A DNA stretch of 64,000 nt from Streptomyces sp. TSRI0107 (GCF_001905845.1 NZ_LIVZ01000016.1:79899-143898), one strand, 5' to 3'; counted from the stretch's first letter, positions 1-8,632 are shown. Notes: generated by a model not told the origin, from the sequence alone. Translations and numbers: made by a program.

Positions 1-1
1 C

Positions 2-331
2 TGGCTGCTGGCGCTCTGGACGATGGGCTTCCCGCTGATCGCCAACTCCTGGGGCTGGATCTTCACCGAGATGGGCCGCCAGCCGTGGGTCGTCTACGGC
101 CTGTTCCAGACCCGGGACGCGGTCTCCCCCGGCACGTCCACAGCCGAGGTCCTCACCTCGATGATCACCTTCACCGTGCTCTACGCCGTCCTCGCCGTGA
201 TCGAGGTCAAGCTGCTGGTGAAGTACGTCAAGGCCGGCCCGCCCGAGCTGACCGAGGCCGACCTCAACCCGCCCACGAAGATCGGCGGCGACCTCCGTGA
301 CGCCGACAAGCCGATGGCCTTCTCGTACTAG
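2..331 (+). CDS. cydA: Cytochrome bd oxidase subunit I, C-terminal end (partial)
   Basis: The gene runs in from the left edge, so only its last 109 codons are visible. The frame is open from base 2 to the TAG at 329-331. The residues GWIFTEMGRQPWVVYG are a hallmark of CydA, the haem-carrying, quinol-oxidising subunit of the cytochrome bd terminal oxidase in the plasma membrane. A hydrophobic helix follows (about residues 48-65 of the visible part), then a short polar tail that would face the cytoplasm. cydB begins 20 bp downstream, so the two are almost certainly co-transcribed. The promoter lies outside the window. Confidence 0.95.
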   Translation, partial: WLLALWTMGFPLIANSWGWIFTEMGRQPWVVYGLFQTRDAVSPGTSTAEVLTSMITFTVLYAVLAVIEVKLLVKYVKAGPPELTEADLNPPTKIGGDLRDADKPMAFSY

Positions 332-351
332 GCCGAGGGAGCTGCACAGTC

Positions 352-1449
352 ATGGAACTGCACGACGTCTGGTTCGTTCTGATCGCCGTCCTGTGGATCG
401 GCTACTTCTTCCTGGAGGGCTTCGACTTCGGGGTCGGCATCCTCACCAGGCTGCTGGCCCGGAACCGGCCCGAGAAGCGGGTGCTGATCAACACCATCGG
501 ACCCGTCTGGGACGGCAACGAGGTGTGGCTGCTCACCGCGGGCGGCGCCACCTTCGCCGCCTTCCCCGAGTGGTACGCCACCCTCTTCTCCGGCTTCTAC
601 CTGCCCCTGCTGCTCATCCTGGTCTGCCTGATCATCCGCGGTGTCGCCTTCGAGTACCGCGCCAAGCGACCCGAGGAGCACTGGCAGCGCAACTGGGAGA
701 CCGCGATCTTCTGGACCTCGCTGCTCCCCGCGTTCCTGTGGGGCGTGGCCTTCGGCAACCTGGTGCGAGGCGTGAAGATCGACCAGGACATGGAGTTCGT
801 CGGCACCGTCGGGGACCTGCTCAACCCGTACGCCCTGCTCGGCGGCCTGGTGACGCTCACCCTGTTCACCTTCCACGGGGCGGTGTTCACCGCCCTGAAG
901 ACGGTCGGAGAGATCCGGGAACGCGCCCGGAAGCTGGCGCTCAAGGTCGGCCTCGTCACGGCTGTCCTCGCGCTGGTCTTCCTGCTGTGGACGCAGGCCG
1001 ACAGCGGGGACGGCAAGAGCCTGGTCGCCCTCGTCGTGGCCGTGGCCGCGCTGCTGGCGGCGCTGGCGGCGAACCAGGCAGGGCGTGAGGGCTGGTCGTT
1101 CGCGCTGTCCGGCGTCACCATCGTGGCCGCCGTGGCGATGCTCTTCCTGTCGCTCTTCCCGAACGTCATGCCGTCGTCGCTGAACGAGGAGTGGAGCCTC
1201 ACGGTCACCAACGCCTCGTCCAGCCCGTACACCCTGAAGATCATGACCTGGTGCGCGGCGATCGCCACGCCGCTCGTGCTGCTCTACCAGTCGTGGACGT
1301 ACTGGGTGTTCCGCAAGCGGATCGGCATCCAGCACATCGCTCCCGACCCGCACGCGGCTCCCGGCGCACACGCTGCCCCGGAAGCGCACGAGGCTCCTGA
1401 ATCGCGTACTACTCCCGAATCGCACACCACCCCCGAAGCCGCGCACTGA
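352..1449 (+). CDS. cydB: Cytochrome bd oxidase subunit II
   Basis: This 365-residue polytopic membrane protein begins MELHDVWFVLIAVLWIGYFF and matches CydB throughout, including the early FFLEGFDFGVG segment and the GNEVWLL segment. With CydA it forms the bd-type quinol:O2 oxidoreductase, a high-affinity, non-proton-pumping terminal oxidase. It follows cydA by 20 bp and precedes the cydCD start by 3 bp, consistent with one operon. The last 35 residues form a repetitive, soluble His/Ala/Pro/Glu/Thr tail (roughly APEAHEAPE units) beyond the final membrane helix. This tail is not part of the usual CydB core and is probably cytoplasmic and disordered. Confidence 0.96.
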   Translation: MELHDVWFVLIAVLWIGYFFLEGFDFGVGILTRLLARNRPEKRVLINTIGPVWDGNEVWLLTAGGATFAAFPEWYATLFSGFYLPLLLILVCLIIRGVAFEYRAKRPEEHWQRNWETAIFWTSLLPAFLWGVAFGNLVRGVKIDQDMEFVGTVGDLLNPYALLGGLVTLTLFTFHGAVFTALKTVGEIRERARKLALKVGLVTAVLALVFLLWTQADSGDGKSLVALVVAVAALLAALAANQAGREGWSFALSGVTIVAAVAMLFLSLFPNVMPSSLNEEWSLTVTNASSSPYTLKIMTWCAAIATPLVLLYQSWTYWVFRKRIGIQHIAPDPHAAPGAHAAPEAHEAPESRTTPESHTTPEAAH

Positions 1450-1452
1450 GGT

Positions 1453-4400
1453 GTGTTTCACGTGAAACCGATCGATCCACGGCTGCTCCGCTACGCCCGG
1501 GCCACCCGGTTCTTCCTGGTGGCCGTCGTCGGCCTGGGTGCCGTCGGCGCCGGGCTGGTCATCGCGCAGGCGATGCTCATCGCCGAGACGGTGGTGGGCG
1601 CCTTCCAGCACGGGATGGCGGTCGCGGAACTCCGCACTCCCCTGCTGCTGTTGGTGGCCGTCGCCTGCGGCCGCGCTCTGGTCGCCTGGCTCACCGAGCT
1701 GGCCGCCCACCGGGCGAGCGCGGCGGTGAAGTCGGAGCTGCGCGGGCGGCTGCTGGAACGATCGGCGGCACTCGGCCCGGGCTGGCTGAGCGGACAGCGC
1801 ACCGGCTCGCTGGTCGCGTTGGCCACGCGGGGAGTGGACGCCCTCGACGACTACTTCTCGCGCTACCTGCCCCAGTTGGGCCTCGCGGTGGTCGTCCCGG
1901 TGGCGGTGCTGGCGCGGATCGTCACCGAGGACTGGGTGTCGGCGGCGATCATCGTCGGCACCCTGCCGCTCATCCCCGTCTTCATGGTGCTGATCGGCTG
2001 GGCCACCCAGTCCCGGATGGACCGCCAGTGGCAGCTGCTGTCCCGGCTGTCCGGGCACTTCCTGGACGTGGTCGCCGGGCTGCCGACACTGAAGGTGTTC
2101 GGACGGGCCAAGGCCCAGGCCGAGTCGATCAAGCGCATCACCGGCGAGTACCGGCAGGCGACCATGCGCACCCTGCGCATCGCCTTCCTGTCCTCTTTCG
2201 CGCTGGAGCTGCTGGCCACCCTCTCCGTGGCGCTCGTCGCCGTGACCATCGGCATGCGGCTGGTCCACGGCGACATGGACCTGTACATCGGCCTCGTCAT
2301 CCTCGTCCTGGCTCCGGAGGCCTATCTGCCGCTGCGGCAGGTCGGCGCCCAGTACCACGCGGCGGCGGAGGGCCTGGCGGCGGCCGAGGAGATCTTCTCG
2401 GTCCTGGAGACCCCGGTACCGGCCTCGGGCACCACGCCCGTCCAGGCCGGGGCGATGACCTTCGAGAACGTGACCGTCCGCTACCCGGGACGCTCGGCGG
2501 ACGCGGTCTCCGACGTCTCGCTCACCGTCGAACCCGGTGAGACCGTCGCCCTCGTCGGCCCGAGCGGCGCGGGCAAGTCCACGCTGCTCAACGTGGCGCT
2601 GGGATTCGTACGGCCCACCGAGGGCCGGGTCCGGATCGGGGGAGCCGACCTCACCGACCTCGACCTGGAGCAGTGGCGCTCACGCATCGCCTGGGTGCCG
2701 CAGCGCCCGCATCTGTACGCCGGGACGATCGCCGAGAACGTACGGCTGGCCCGCCCCGACGCCGACGACCGTGCCTTGCGCCGGGCGCTGCGCGACGCGG
2801 GCGCGCTGGAGTTCGTGGACGCCCTCCCCCAGGGCGTCGACACCGTGCTGGGCGAGGACGGAGCGGGCCTCTCGGCCGGGCAGCGTCAGCGCCTCGCCCT
2901 GGCCCGCGCGTTCCTCGCCGACCGGCCCGTGCTGCTGCTGGACGAGCCGACGGCCGCGCTCGACGGGGCGACGGAGGCGGAGATCGTCGCAGCGGTCCAC
3001 CGCCTCGCCGCCGGGCGCACCGTCCTGCTGGTGGTGCACCGCCCGGCGCTGCTGGGCGTGGCGGACCGGGTCGTACGGCTGGACGGGGCCGACAGCCCCC
3101 TGCGGGCGGACACGGCGGACCAGGACGTACGACAGGCTGTCACCGACGCCCAGGCGGTACCGCCGGCGACTCCTTCCGCGACTCCCTCGATACCCCCCGC
3201 CCGGACGGAACCCGCCCCGGACGGCATCCGCCCCGGCCCTGCACCGGAGGCCCCGGCACAGTCCCACCCTGACGGCACCCTCGCGGAGCCCGCGCCGGGA
3301 ATCACGGCGACCCCCGCCCCCGTCGGCACCTTCGCTCAGCCCGCGCCGCGAATCCCGGCGGAGTCGGCCCCCGTCGGCACCTTCGCGGAGCCGGCATCGG
3401 GAATCCCGGCGGAGTTGGCCCCCGCCGGCACCCTCGCCGAGCCCGCGCCGCACTTCCCGGCGAACCCCGCCCCCACCGGCATCCTCGCCCGCGTCCGTCT
3501 CCTGTCCTCCGCACGCCGTGGCCGGCTCGCCCTCGCGTTGTTGCTCGGCAGCCTCGCGCTCGGCAGTGCCGTGGGGCTGATGGCGACGTCCGGCTGGCTG
3601 ATCTCGCGGGCCTCGCAGCAGCCGCCCGTGCTGTATCTGATGGTGGCCGTGACGGCGACGCGGGCCTTCGGCATCGGCCGGGCGGTGTTCCGGTACGCCG
3701 AGCGGCTGGTGTCGCACGACGCGGTGCTGCGGATGCTGGCCGACACCCGGGTCGCCGTCTTCCGGCGCCTGGAGCGGCTGGCGCCCGCGGGCCTGCGGAC
3801 GACCCGCCGGGGCGACCTGCTGTCCCGGCTGGTCGCCGACGTGGACGCCCTCCAGGACTACTGGCTGCGCTGGCTGCTCCCGGCCGGCGCCGCGATCGCC
3901 GTGTCCGCGCTGTCCGTCGGTTTCACGGCCTGGCTGCTGCCCGAGGCCGGGGCCGGGCTCGCCGTGGGCCTGCTGGCGGCCGGCGCCGGGGTCCCGCTGA
4001 TCACCGGTGCCGTGGCCCGGCGCGCCGAACGCCGGCTCGCCCCCGCGCGGGGCGTGCTCGCGACCCGGGTGGCCGACCTGCTCACCGGCACGGCCGAGCT
4101 GACCGTCGCCGGCGCCCTGCCCGCCCGTACCGCCGAGACCCGGCGGGCCGACGCCGAGCTGACCCGGATCGCCTCGCGCGCGGCCACCGCCACCGCCCTC
4201 GGCGACGGTCTGACCGCGCTGATCTCCGGCCTGACCGTCGCCGCCGCCGCGCTCGCCGGTGTCCAGGCCGTGGCGGACGGACGGCTGAGCGGCGTCGCGC
4301 TGGCCGTCGTCGTGCTCACTCCGCTCGCCGCCTTCGAGGCGGTTCTCGGGCTGCCGCTGGCCGTGCAGTACCGGCAGCGGGTGCGCCGCAGCGCGGAGCG

Positions 4401-5220
4401 CGTGTACGAGGTGCTGGACGCCCCCGAGCCCGTCCGGGAGCCCGCGCGGCCCCGGCAGGCGCCCGCGACACCGTTCCCGCTCGTGCTGCGCGATCTGGAC
4501 GCCCGCCACGCCGGCCAGGACCGGGACGCGCTCGCCGGTCTCGACCTGACGCTGGAGCGCGGACGACGGATCGCGATCGTCGGCCCGTCGGGGTCCGGCA
4601 AGACGACCCTGGCGCAGGTGCTGCTGCGGTTCGTGGACGCCCGCGCGGGCTCCTACACGCTGGCCGGTGTGGACGCGTACGCCCTCGACGGCGACGACGT
4701 GCGGCGGCTCGTCGGTCTGTGCGCCCAGGACGCGCACCTCTTCGACAGCACCGTGCGGGAGAACCTGCTGCTCGCCCGGCGGGACGCCACGGAGGGCGAG
4801 CTGCGCGACGCGCTCGCCCGGGCCCGGCTGCTGGACTGGGCGGACAGCCTGCCCGAGGGGCTGGACACGCTCGTCGGCGAGCACGGGGCCCGGCTGTCGG
4901 GCGGCCAGCGGCAGCGGCTGGCCCTCGCGCGGGCGCTGCTCGCCGACTTCCCGGTGCTGGTCCTCGACGAGCCGGCGGAGCACCTGGACCTGCCGACGGC
5001 CGACGCCCTCACCGCCGACCTGCTGGCCGCCACCCAGGGCCGTACGACGCTCCTGGTCACCCACCGGCTGGCCGGGCTGGAGGCCGTGGACGAAGTGATC
5101 GTGCTGGACGCGGGCCGTGTGGTGCAGCGCGGGCCGTACGCCGAACTGGCCGCGGTGGAGGGGCCGCTGCGGGAGATGGTGGCGCGGGAGGCGGAGGCGG
5201 AGCTGCCGGCGGCGGTATGA
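1453..5220 (+). CDS. cydD: Fused heterodimeric ABC exporter CydDC
   Basis: This 1255-residue protein carries two complete ABC exporter halves in one chain; they are separate CydD and CydC proteins in E. coli. Half 1 has a membrane domain (about 1-310), Walker A GPSGAGKST (about 370), signature LSAGQRQR and LLLDEPTAALD. Half 2 has a membrane domain (about 690-970), Walker A GPSGSGKTT (about 1043), signature LSGGQRQR and LVLDEP. The family exports thiols or haem-related cargo and is needed for cytochrome bd assembly, which fits its place 3 bp after cydB. The GTG start opens with the codons for FHVKP, which are also a parS palindrome. The linker between halves (about 560-685) is a Pro/Ala-rich tandem repeat. 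Confidence 0.95.
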   Translation: MFHVKPIDPRLLRYARATRFFLVAVVGLGAVGAGLVIAQAMLIAETVVGAFQHGMAVAELRTPLLLLVAVACGRALVAWLTELAAHRASAAVKSELRGRLLERSAALGPGWLSGQRTGSLVALATRGVDALDDYFSRYLPQLGLAVVVPVAVLARIVTEDWVSAAIIVGTLPLIPVFMVLIGWATQSRMDRQWQLLSRLSGHFLDVVAGLPTLKVFGRAKAQAESIKRITGEYRQATMRTLRIAFLSSFALELLATLSVALVAVTIGMRLVHGDMDLYIGLVILVLAPEAYLPLRQVGAQYHAAAEGLAAAEEIFSVLETPVPASGTTPVQAGAMTFENVTVRYPGRSADAVSDVSLTVEPGETVALVGPSGAGKSTLLNVALGFVRPTEGRVRIGGADLTDLDLEQWRSRIAWVPQRPHLYAGTIAENVRLARPDADDRALRRALRDAGALEFVDALPQGVDTVLGEDGAGLSAGQRQRLALARAFLADRPVLLLDEPTAALDGATEAEIVAAVHRLAAGRTVLLVVHRPALLGVADRVVRLDGADSPLRADTADQDVRQAVTDAQAVPPATPSATPSIPPARTEPAPDGIRPGPAPEAPAQSHPDGTLAEPAPGITATPAPVGTFAQPAPRIPAESAPVGTFAEPASGIPAELAPAGTLAEPAPHFPANPAPTGILARVRLLSSARRGRLALALLLGSLALGSAVGLMATSGWLISRASQQPPVLYLMVAVTATRAFGIGRAVFRYAERLVSHDAVLRMLADTRVAVFRRLERLAPAGLRTTRRGDLLSRLVADVDALQDYWLRWLLPAGAAIAVSALSVGFTAWLLPEAGAGLAVGLLAAGAGVPLITGAVARRAERRLAPARGVLATRVADLLTGTAELTVAGALPARTAETRRADAELTRIASRAATATALGDGLTALISGLTVAAAALAGVQAVADGRLSGVALAVVVLTPLAAFEAVLGLPLAVQYRQRVRRSAERVYEVLDAPEPVREPARPRQAPATPFPLVLRDLDARHAGQDRDALAGLDLTLERGRRIAIVGPSGSGKTTLAQVLLRFVDARAGSYTLAGVDAYALDGDDVRRLVGLCAQDAHLFDSTVRENLLLARRDATEGELRDALARARLLDWADSLPEGLDTLVGEHGARLSGGQRQRLALARALLADFPVLVLDEPAEHLDLPTADALTADLLAATQGRTTLLVTHRLAGLEAVDEVIVLDAGRVVQRGPYAELAAVEGPLREMVAREAEAELPAAV
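1455..1468. promoter_or_regulatory. parS site 1 (ParB binding palindrome)
   Basis: GTTTCACGTGAAAC is a perfect 14-bp palindrome identical to the Streptomyces parS consensus bound by ParB. It begins at the third base of the cydCD start codon, so the first residues of CydCD are dictated by it. In Streptomyces such sites cluster around oriC and nucleate the segregation complex. Confidence 0.9.
3265..3489 (+). repeat. 51-bp tandem repeat inside cydCD (about 4.4 copies)
   Basis: Units start at 3265, 3316, 3367 and 3418, with a partial copy at 3469-3489. Each encodes a 17-residue Ala/Pro-rich unit of the type APVGTFAEPAPGIPAES. The period is a multiple of three, so copy-number change would keep the reading frame. 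The repeat lies in the linker between the two ABC halves. The copies have diverged, more than a very recent slippage product would. Confidence 0.85.
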
Positions 5221-5381
5221 CAAAGCGCAGGCGTGCCGCACTGACCCTAGGTTCGTCCGGCCGTCCTCCCGGCTGACACGCCGTCAGCAGGGCCCGGGAC
5301 TGCTCCATCCGAGCCCGTGGATCCCCCATGCGTACGACTTGAACAAGCGGTGCGGTGTCCGTACGGGCCAGGATCGCTGAC

Positions 5382-6434
5382 ATGTTGTCACCTCGTCGTC
5401 ACCCCAAGCTCTACGCCGCGCTCGCCTGCGCGCTCGCCGTGCTCGCCGCCCGGCCCGCCGAGCCCTCGGGCGACGGCGGTGTCGTGGCGGGCGGCGCCAG
5501 CCTGGAGGTGGCGCGGCTGTACCGGGAAGCGGCGGTGGTGACGCAGCGGTACGAGCAGGCGCGGCGCGAGGCGGACACGCAGCGGGCCGAGGTCGAGCGG
5601 CTGGAGGGCCTGCTGGACCGGCAGCGGCAGCGGATCGGTGCGCTGCACGAGGACCTGGGCCGGATCGCCAGTGCTCAGTACCGCGACGGCGGGGGTGTGC
5701 CACTGGCCGCCCAGATGCTCCTCGCGGACGATCCGGAGGCGCTGATGCGAAGTCAGCAGGTCTTCTCGCGGGCTGATCAGGCGGTGAAGAACGCGATCGG
5801 CAAGAGCCGGGACGCGGAGGCCCGGCTGGCGGCCGACGAGACGAAGGCCGAGAAGGCCTGGCAGGAGCTGGAGAACCGGAACGCCGAGATGGCTGCGATG
5901 AAGCAGTCCATCGAGCAGAAGCTGGCGGAGGCGCGCGTCCAGTTGCAGGGCGAGGCGGACGCGTCGGCGGCGGCGGGCACCTGCCGGGGCGCGGTACGCC
6001 TGGACCAGCCGGAGACGTCCTTCACGAACGCCTGGGTCGCGCCGGTGGAGACGTACGAGATGTCCGCCGGGTTCGGCAGCGGCGGGGCCCGGTGGGCCAA
6101 CGTGCACACCGGGCAGGACTTCGCGGTGCCCATCGGCACGCCGGTGCGGGCGGTCGGCGAGGGCAAGGTGGTGCGGGTGGTGTGCGGCGGTGCCTTCGGC
6201 ATCCAGATCGTGCTGGAACACCCGGACGGCTACTACACGCAGTACGCCCATCTCGCGTCCGTCGCCGTCGACCAGGGCGAGCGGGTGGAGACCGGCCAGT
6301 GGATCGGCCAGGCCGGTACGACCGGCAACTCCACCGGCCCGCACCTGCACTTCGAGGTCCGGGTCACCCCGGAGCACGGCTCGGGCGTCGACCCGGTGCC
6401 GTGGCTGACGGAGCGAAACGTCCCGATCGGCTAG
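5382..6434 (+). CDS. Secreted M23-family metallopeptidase with coiled coil
   Basis: This protein of about 350 residues starts at ATG 5382, which has AGGA eight bases upstream; an in-frame GTG at 5355 is the alternative. It has an N-terminal hydrophobic export segment (LYAALACALAVLAA), then a long charged coiled coil (about 45-190). The C-terminal LytM/M23 domain has the zinc ligands visible as HTGQD (His242, Asp246) and HLH (321-323). Known M23 enzymes cut peptidoglycan cross-bridges, and the coiled-coil plus LytM architecture resembles EnvC/RipA-like cell-separation factors. The motifs suggest an active enzyme rather than a degenerate activator. It is convergent with the following HAD gene. 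Confidence 0.88.
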   Translation: MLSPRRHPKLYAALACALAVLAARPAEPSGDGGVVAGGASLEVARLYREAAVVTQRYEQARREADTQRAEVERLEGLLDRQRQRIGALHEDLGRIASAQYRDGGGVPLAAQMLLADDPEALMRSQQVFSRADQAVKNAIGKSRDAEARLAADETKAEKAWQELENRNAEMAAMKQSIEQKLAEARVQLQGEADASAAAGTCRGAVRLDQPETSFTNAWVAPVETYEMSAGFGSGGARWANVHTGQDFAVPIGTPVRAVGEGKVVRVVCGGAFGIQIVLEHPDGYYTQYAHLASVAVDQGERVETGQWIGQAGTTGNSTGPHLHFEVRVTPEHGSGVDPVPWLTERNVPIG

Positions 6435-6467
6435 CGCGGCACCGGCCCGCCCCTAAAAAAGCTAGCC
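6429..6467. terminator. Inverted repeat holding both stop codons of convergent genes
   Basis: GGCTAGC (6429-6435) and GCTAGCC (6461-6467) are perfect inverted arms around a 25-nt spacer containing A6. The TAG stop of the M23 gene lies in the left arm and that of the opposing HAD gene in the right arm. It may act as a weak bidirectional terminator; the stem is only 7 bp. Confidence 0.4.
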
Positions 6468-7331
6468 CCGCTCCGCCAGCAGCCGTTCGATCACGACCGC
6501 GACCCCGTCGTCGTTGTTGGCGACCGTGCGGCCCGAGGCGGCGGCGATCACGTCCGGGTGGGCGTTGCCCATGGCGTACGACCGGCCGGCCCAGGTCAGC
6601 ATCTCGACGTCGTTCGGCATGTCCCCGAAGGCGACGACCTCCTCGTGCGAGATGCCCCGGTCGGCGCAGCACAGGGCGAGCGTGCTGGCCTTGGAGACGC
6701 CCGGTCCGCTGATCTCCAGCAGCGCGCTGGGGCTGGAGCGGGTGACGTTGGCGCGCTCGCCGATGGCGAGCCGGGCCAGGGTGAGGAAGGCGTCCGGGTC
6801 GAGCGTTGGGTGGTACGCGAGGATCTTCAGCACCGGCTCCCCGGCACCGGGGGCGTCCGGCGCCAGCAGCCGCTCGGCCGGCGCGAGCGTGTCCGGGATC
6901 TCCATGTGCAGCTTGGGGTAGTCCGGCTCCTGGTGGAAGCCGTACGTCTGCTCCACCGCGTAGACGGTTCCCGGTGCCGCGTCCCGCAGCAGTCGTACGG
7001 CGTCCAGCGCGTTCTCCCGCGCCAGCTCGCGCACCTTCACGAACCGGTGGGTGCCGGGGCCGCCGTGCAGGTCGACCACGGCGGCGCCGTTGCCGCAGAT
7101 CGCCAGGCCGTGGCCGTGGACGTGGTCGCTGACGACGTCCATCCAGCGGGCCGGGCGGCCGGTGACGAAGAAGACCTCGATGCCCGCCTCCTCGGCGGCG
7201 GCGAGGGCGGCGACCGTGCGCGGGGACACCGACTTGTCGTCGCGCAGCAGCGTGCCGTCGAGGTCGGTGGCGATCAGGCGGGGCGGTATCGCGGGGGCCG
7301 GGGTCTCGGGCTGTCGAGTCGCTGAGGTCAC
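6462..7331 (-). CDS. HAD-superfamily Cof-type phosphatase
   Basis: This protein of about 289 residues has a HAD nucleophile motif near the N-terminus (IATDLDGTLL, Asp23/Asp25). A Cof-like cap follows, then the C-terminal GDMPNDVEMLTWAG motif that binds Mg2+. Cof-type enzymes dephosphorylate sugar phosphates and cofactors such as FMN or PLP; the substrate cannot be read from sequence. The GTG at 7331 is preferred because GGGAGA precedes it; in-frame ATG codons at 7349 and 7379 would add 6 or 16 residues. A second Cof-type gene lies at 45.6 kb in this window. Confidence 0.88.
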   Translation of the reverse strand: MTSATRQPETPAPAIPPRLIATDLDGTLLRDDKSVSPRTVAALAAAEEAGIEVFFVTGRPARWMDVVSDHVHGHGLAICGNGAAVVDLHGGPGTHRFVKVRELARENALDAVRLLRDAAPGTVYAVEQTYGFHQEPDYPKLHMEIPDTLAPAERLLAPDAPGAGEPVLKILAYHPTLDPDAFLTLARLAIGERANVTRSSPSALLEISGPGVSKASTLALCCADRGISHEEVVAFGDMPNDVEMLTWAGRSYAMGNAHPDVIAAASGRTVANNDDGVAVVIERLLAERG

Positions 7332-7388
7332 CGCGTCATTCTCCCGCATATGCCCGCACGGTCGTGCGGGTCTCCGCACATCTGAGTG

Positions 7389-7414
7389 GTGACGGTGCTC
7401 ACCAGCACCGTCAC
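7389..7414 (-). terminator. Hairpin terminator after the luciferase-like gene
   Basis: GTGACGGTGCT and AGCACCGTCAC form a perfect 11-bp stem with a CACC loop. It lies 12 bp past the stop codon of the minus-strand gene at 7426-8328. There is no U-tract, as is usual in Streptomyces. Confidence 0.6.
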
Positions 7415-7425
7415 GCTCCGTTGTC

Positions 7426-8328
7426 TCATCCCAGCTGGGCCAGCGCGTCCATGGCGATCTGCTCGAAGACCTTCAGGTCCGCGGCGAAGTCCGAGTCGGG
7501 GATGGGCCAGTGGATCACGATCTCCGTGAAGCCCAACTCCCGGTGCCGGCCCGCGAAGTCGACGAAGGCGTCCAGGGACTCCAGCGGCCGGCCGCGGTCC
7601 GGGGTGAAGCCGGTGAGCAGAACCTTGTCGAGCGCCCGCACATCACGCCCGGCCACCGCGCAGGCGTCCGCCAGCTTCTCGATCTGCCCGCGGATCGCCT
7701 GGACGGACTGCTCGGGCGTCCCCGTCTCGTACAGCTTCGGGTCGCCGGTGGTCACCCACGCCTGCCCGTAGCGGGCGGCCAGCTTCAGCCCGCGCGGGCC
7801 GGTGGCGGCGACGGCGAAGGGGAGCCGGGGCCGCTGCACGCAGCCGGGGATGTTCCGAGCCTCGTGCGCCGAGTAGAAGTCGCCCTCGTACGACACCGAG
7901 TCCTCGGTCAGCAGCCGGTCCAGCAGCGGCACGAACTCGGCGAACCGGTCGGCCCGCTCGCGCGGCGTCCACGGTTCCTGGCCGAGCGCGGTGGCGTCGA
8001 AGCCGGTGCCGCCCGCGCCGATGCCGAGCGTGACCCGGCCGCCGGAGATGTCGTCCAGGGAGATCAGCTCCTTGGCGAGGGTCACCGGGTGCCGGAAGTT
8101 CGGCGAGGTCACCAGGGTGCCCAGCCGCAGCCGGTCGGTCACGGCCGCCGCGGCCGTCAGCGTCGGCACGGCACCGAACCACGGGCCGTCCCGGAAGCTG
8201 CGCCAGGACAGATGGTCGTAGGTGTAAGCGGTGTGGAAGCCGAGCTGATCCGCACGCTGCCACGTCTCCTTGGCACCCTCGTGCCAGCGGCGGTACGGGA
8301 GGATCACGGTGCTCAGACGCAGACTCAT
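7426..8328 (-). CDS. Luciferase-like (LLM class) F420-dependent oxidoreductase
   Basis: This 300-residue protein belongs to the bacterial luciferase-like TIM-barrel family. Diagnostic stretches include the YTYDHLSW segment, RLGTLVTSPNFRHP, LISLDDISGGRVTLGIGAG and the C-terminal barrel. Members use F420 or FMN to oxidise or reduce small molecules; neither substrate nor cofactor can be assigned here. The start is taken at ATG 8328. An upstream in-frame start at 8394 is rejected because it would translate through the parS palindrome. The gene ends just before a strong hairpin. Confidence 0.85.
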   Translation of the reverse strand: MSLRLSTVILPYRRWHEGAKETWQRADQLGFHTAYTYDHLSWRSFRDGPWFGAVPTLTAAAAVTDRLRLGTLVTSPNFRHPVTLAKELISLDDISGGRVTLGIGAGGTGFDATALGQEPWTPRERADRFAEFVPLLDRLLTEDSVSYEGDFYSAHEARNIPGCVQRPRLPFAVAATGPRGLKLAARYGQAWVTTGDPKLYETGTPEQSVQAIRGQIEKLADACAVAGRDVRALDKVLLTGFTPDRGRPLESLDAFVDFAGRHRELGFTEIVIHWPIPDSDFAADLKVFEQIAMDALAQLG

Positions 8329-8353
8329 GCATCGAGCGTATGCGCCGCTCGGT

Positions 8354-8367
8354 GTTTCACGTGAAAC
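8354..8367. promoter_or_regulatory. parS site 2 (ParB binding palindrome)
   Basis: A second perfect GTTTCACGTGAAAC lies 26 bp upstream of the luciferase-like start. It is intergenic, as most Streptomyces parS sites are. Confidence 0.92.
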
Positions 8368-8455
8368 AGTCACCGTGCGCGGCAGACCGGCCACGGACGG
8401 AGAGACGGGCCTCGGGAGAGACGTGGATCACTCAGTTGATATACATCCTGAGGTT

Positions 8456-8509
8456 TGATCCACAGCAAGTGCAGTTATCCACAGGGATTTTGGTGCTTCC
8501 TGTGGACAA
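8456..8509. promoter_or_regulatory. Cluster of three DnaA boxes
   Basis: TGATCCACA (8456-8464, one mismatch) and TTATCCACA (8475-8483, perfect) lie on the plus strand. TTGTCCACA lies on the minus strand (8501-8509, perfect). All fall within 54 bp of intergenic sequence, 89 bp from parS site 2 and downstream of tRNA-Arg. The 9-mers match the DnaA box consensus TT(A/G)TCCACA. Confidence 0.8.
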
Positions 8510-8522
8510 TCCCCGGCAACGC

Positions 8523-8552
8523 CAGAGGCCCCGGATCACTCCGGGGCCTCTG
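8523..8552 (-). terminator. tRNA-Arg terminator hairpin
   Basis: CAGAGGCCCCGG and CCGGGGCCTCTG form a perfect 12-bp stem around a 6-nt loop. It lies directly downstream of tRNA-Arg on the minus strand. Confidence 0.75.
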
Positions 8553-8559
8553 TTCTGTG

Positions 8560-8632
8560 TGCACTCGGCAGGATTCGAACCTGCAACCTTCTGATCCGTA
8601 GTCAGATGCTCTATCCGTTAAGCTACGAGTGC
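8560..8632 (-). tRNA. tRNA-Arg(ACG)
   Basis: The minus strand folds as a complete 73-nt cloverleaf. The acceptor stem is GCACTCG/CGAGTGC with discriminator A. The anticodon stem TCTGA/TCAGA encloses loop CTACGGA, giving anticodon ACG (wobble-edited to ICG). The T arm is GCAGG-TTCGAAT-CCTGC. CCA is not encoded, so it must be added after transcription. Confidence 0.96.

Noticed and set aside
3265..3489. Possible CRISPR-like array
   Set aside because: Contiguous 51-bp units without spacers, in frame inside a coding linker.
2680..5241. 853-codon minus-strand frame opposite cydCD
   Set aside because: Arg/Gly/Gln-rich antisense translation with no motif; the plus strand encodes a clear ABC exporter.
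8329..8394. N-terminal extension of the luciferase-like protein
   Set aside because: It would be encoded by the parS palindrome and lacks a ribosome site; family alignment starts at MSLRLSTVILPYRR.
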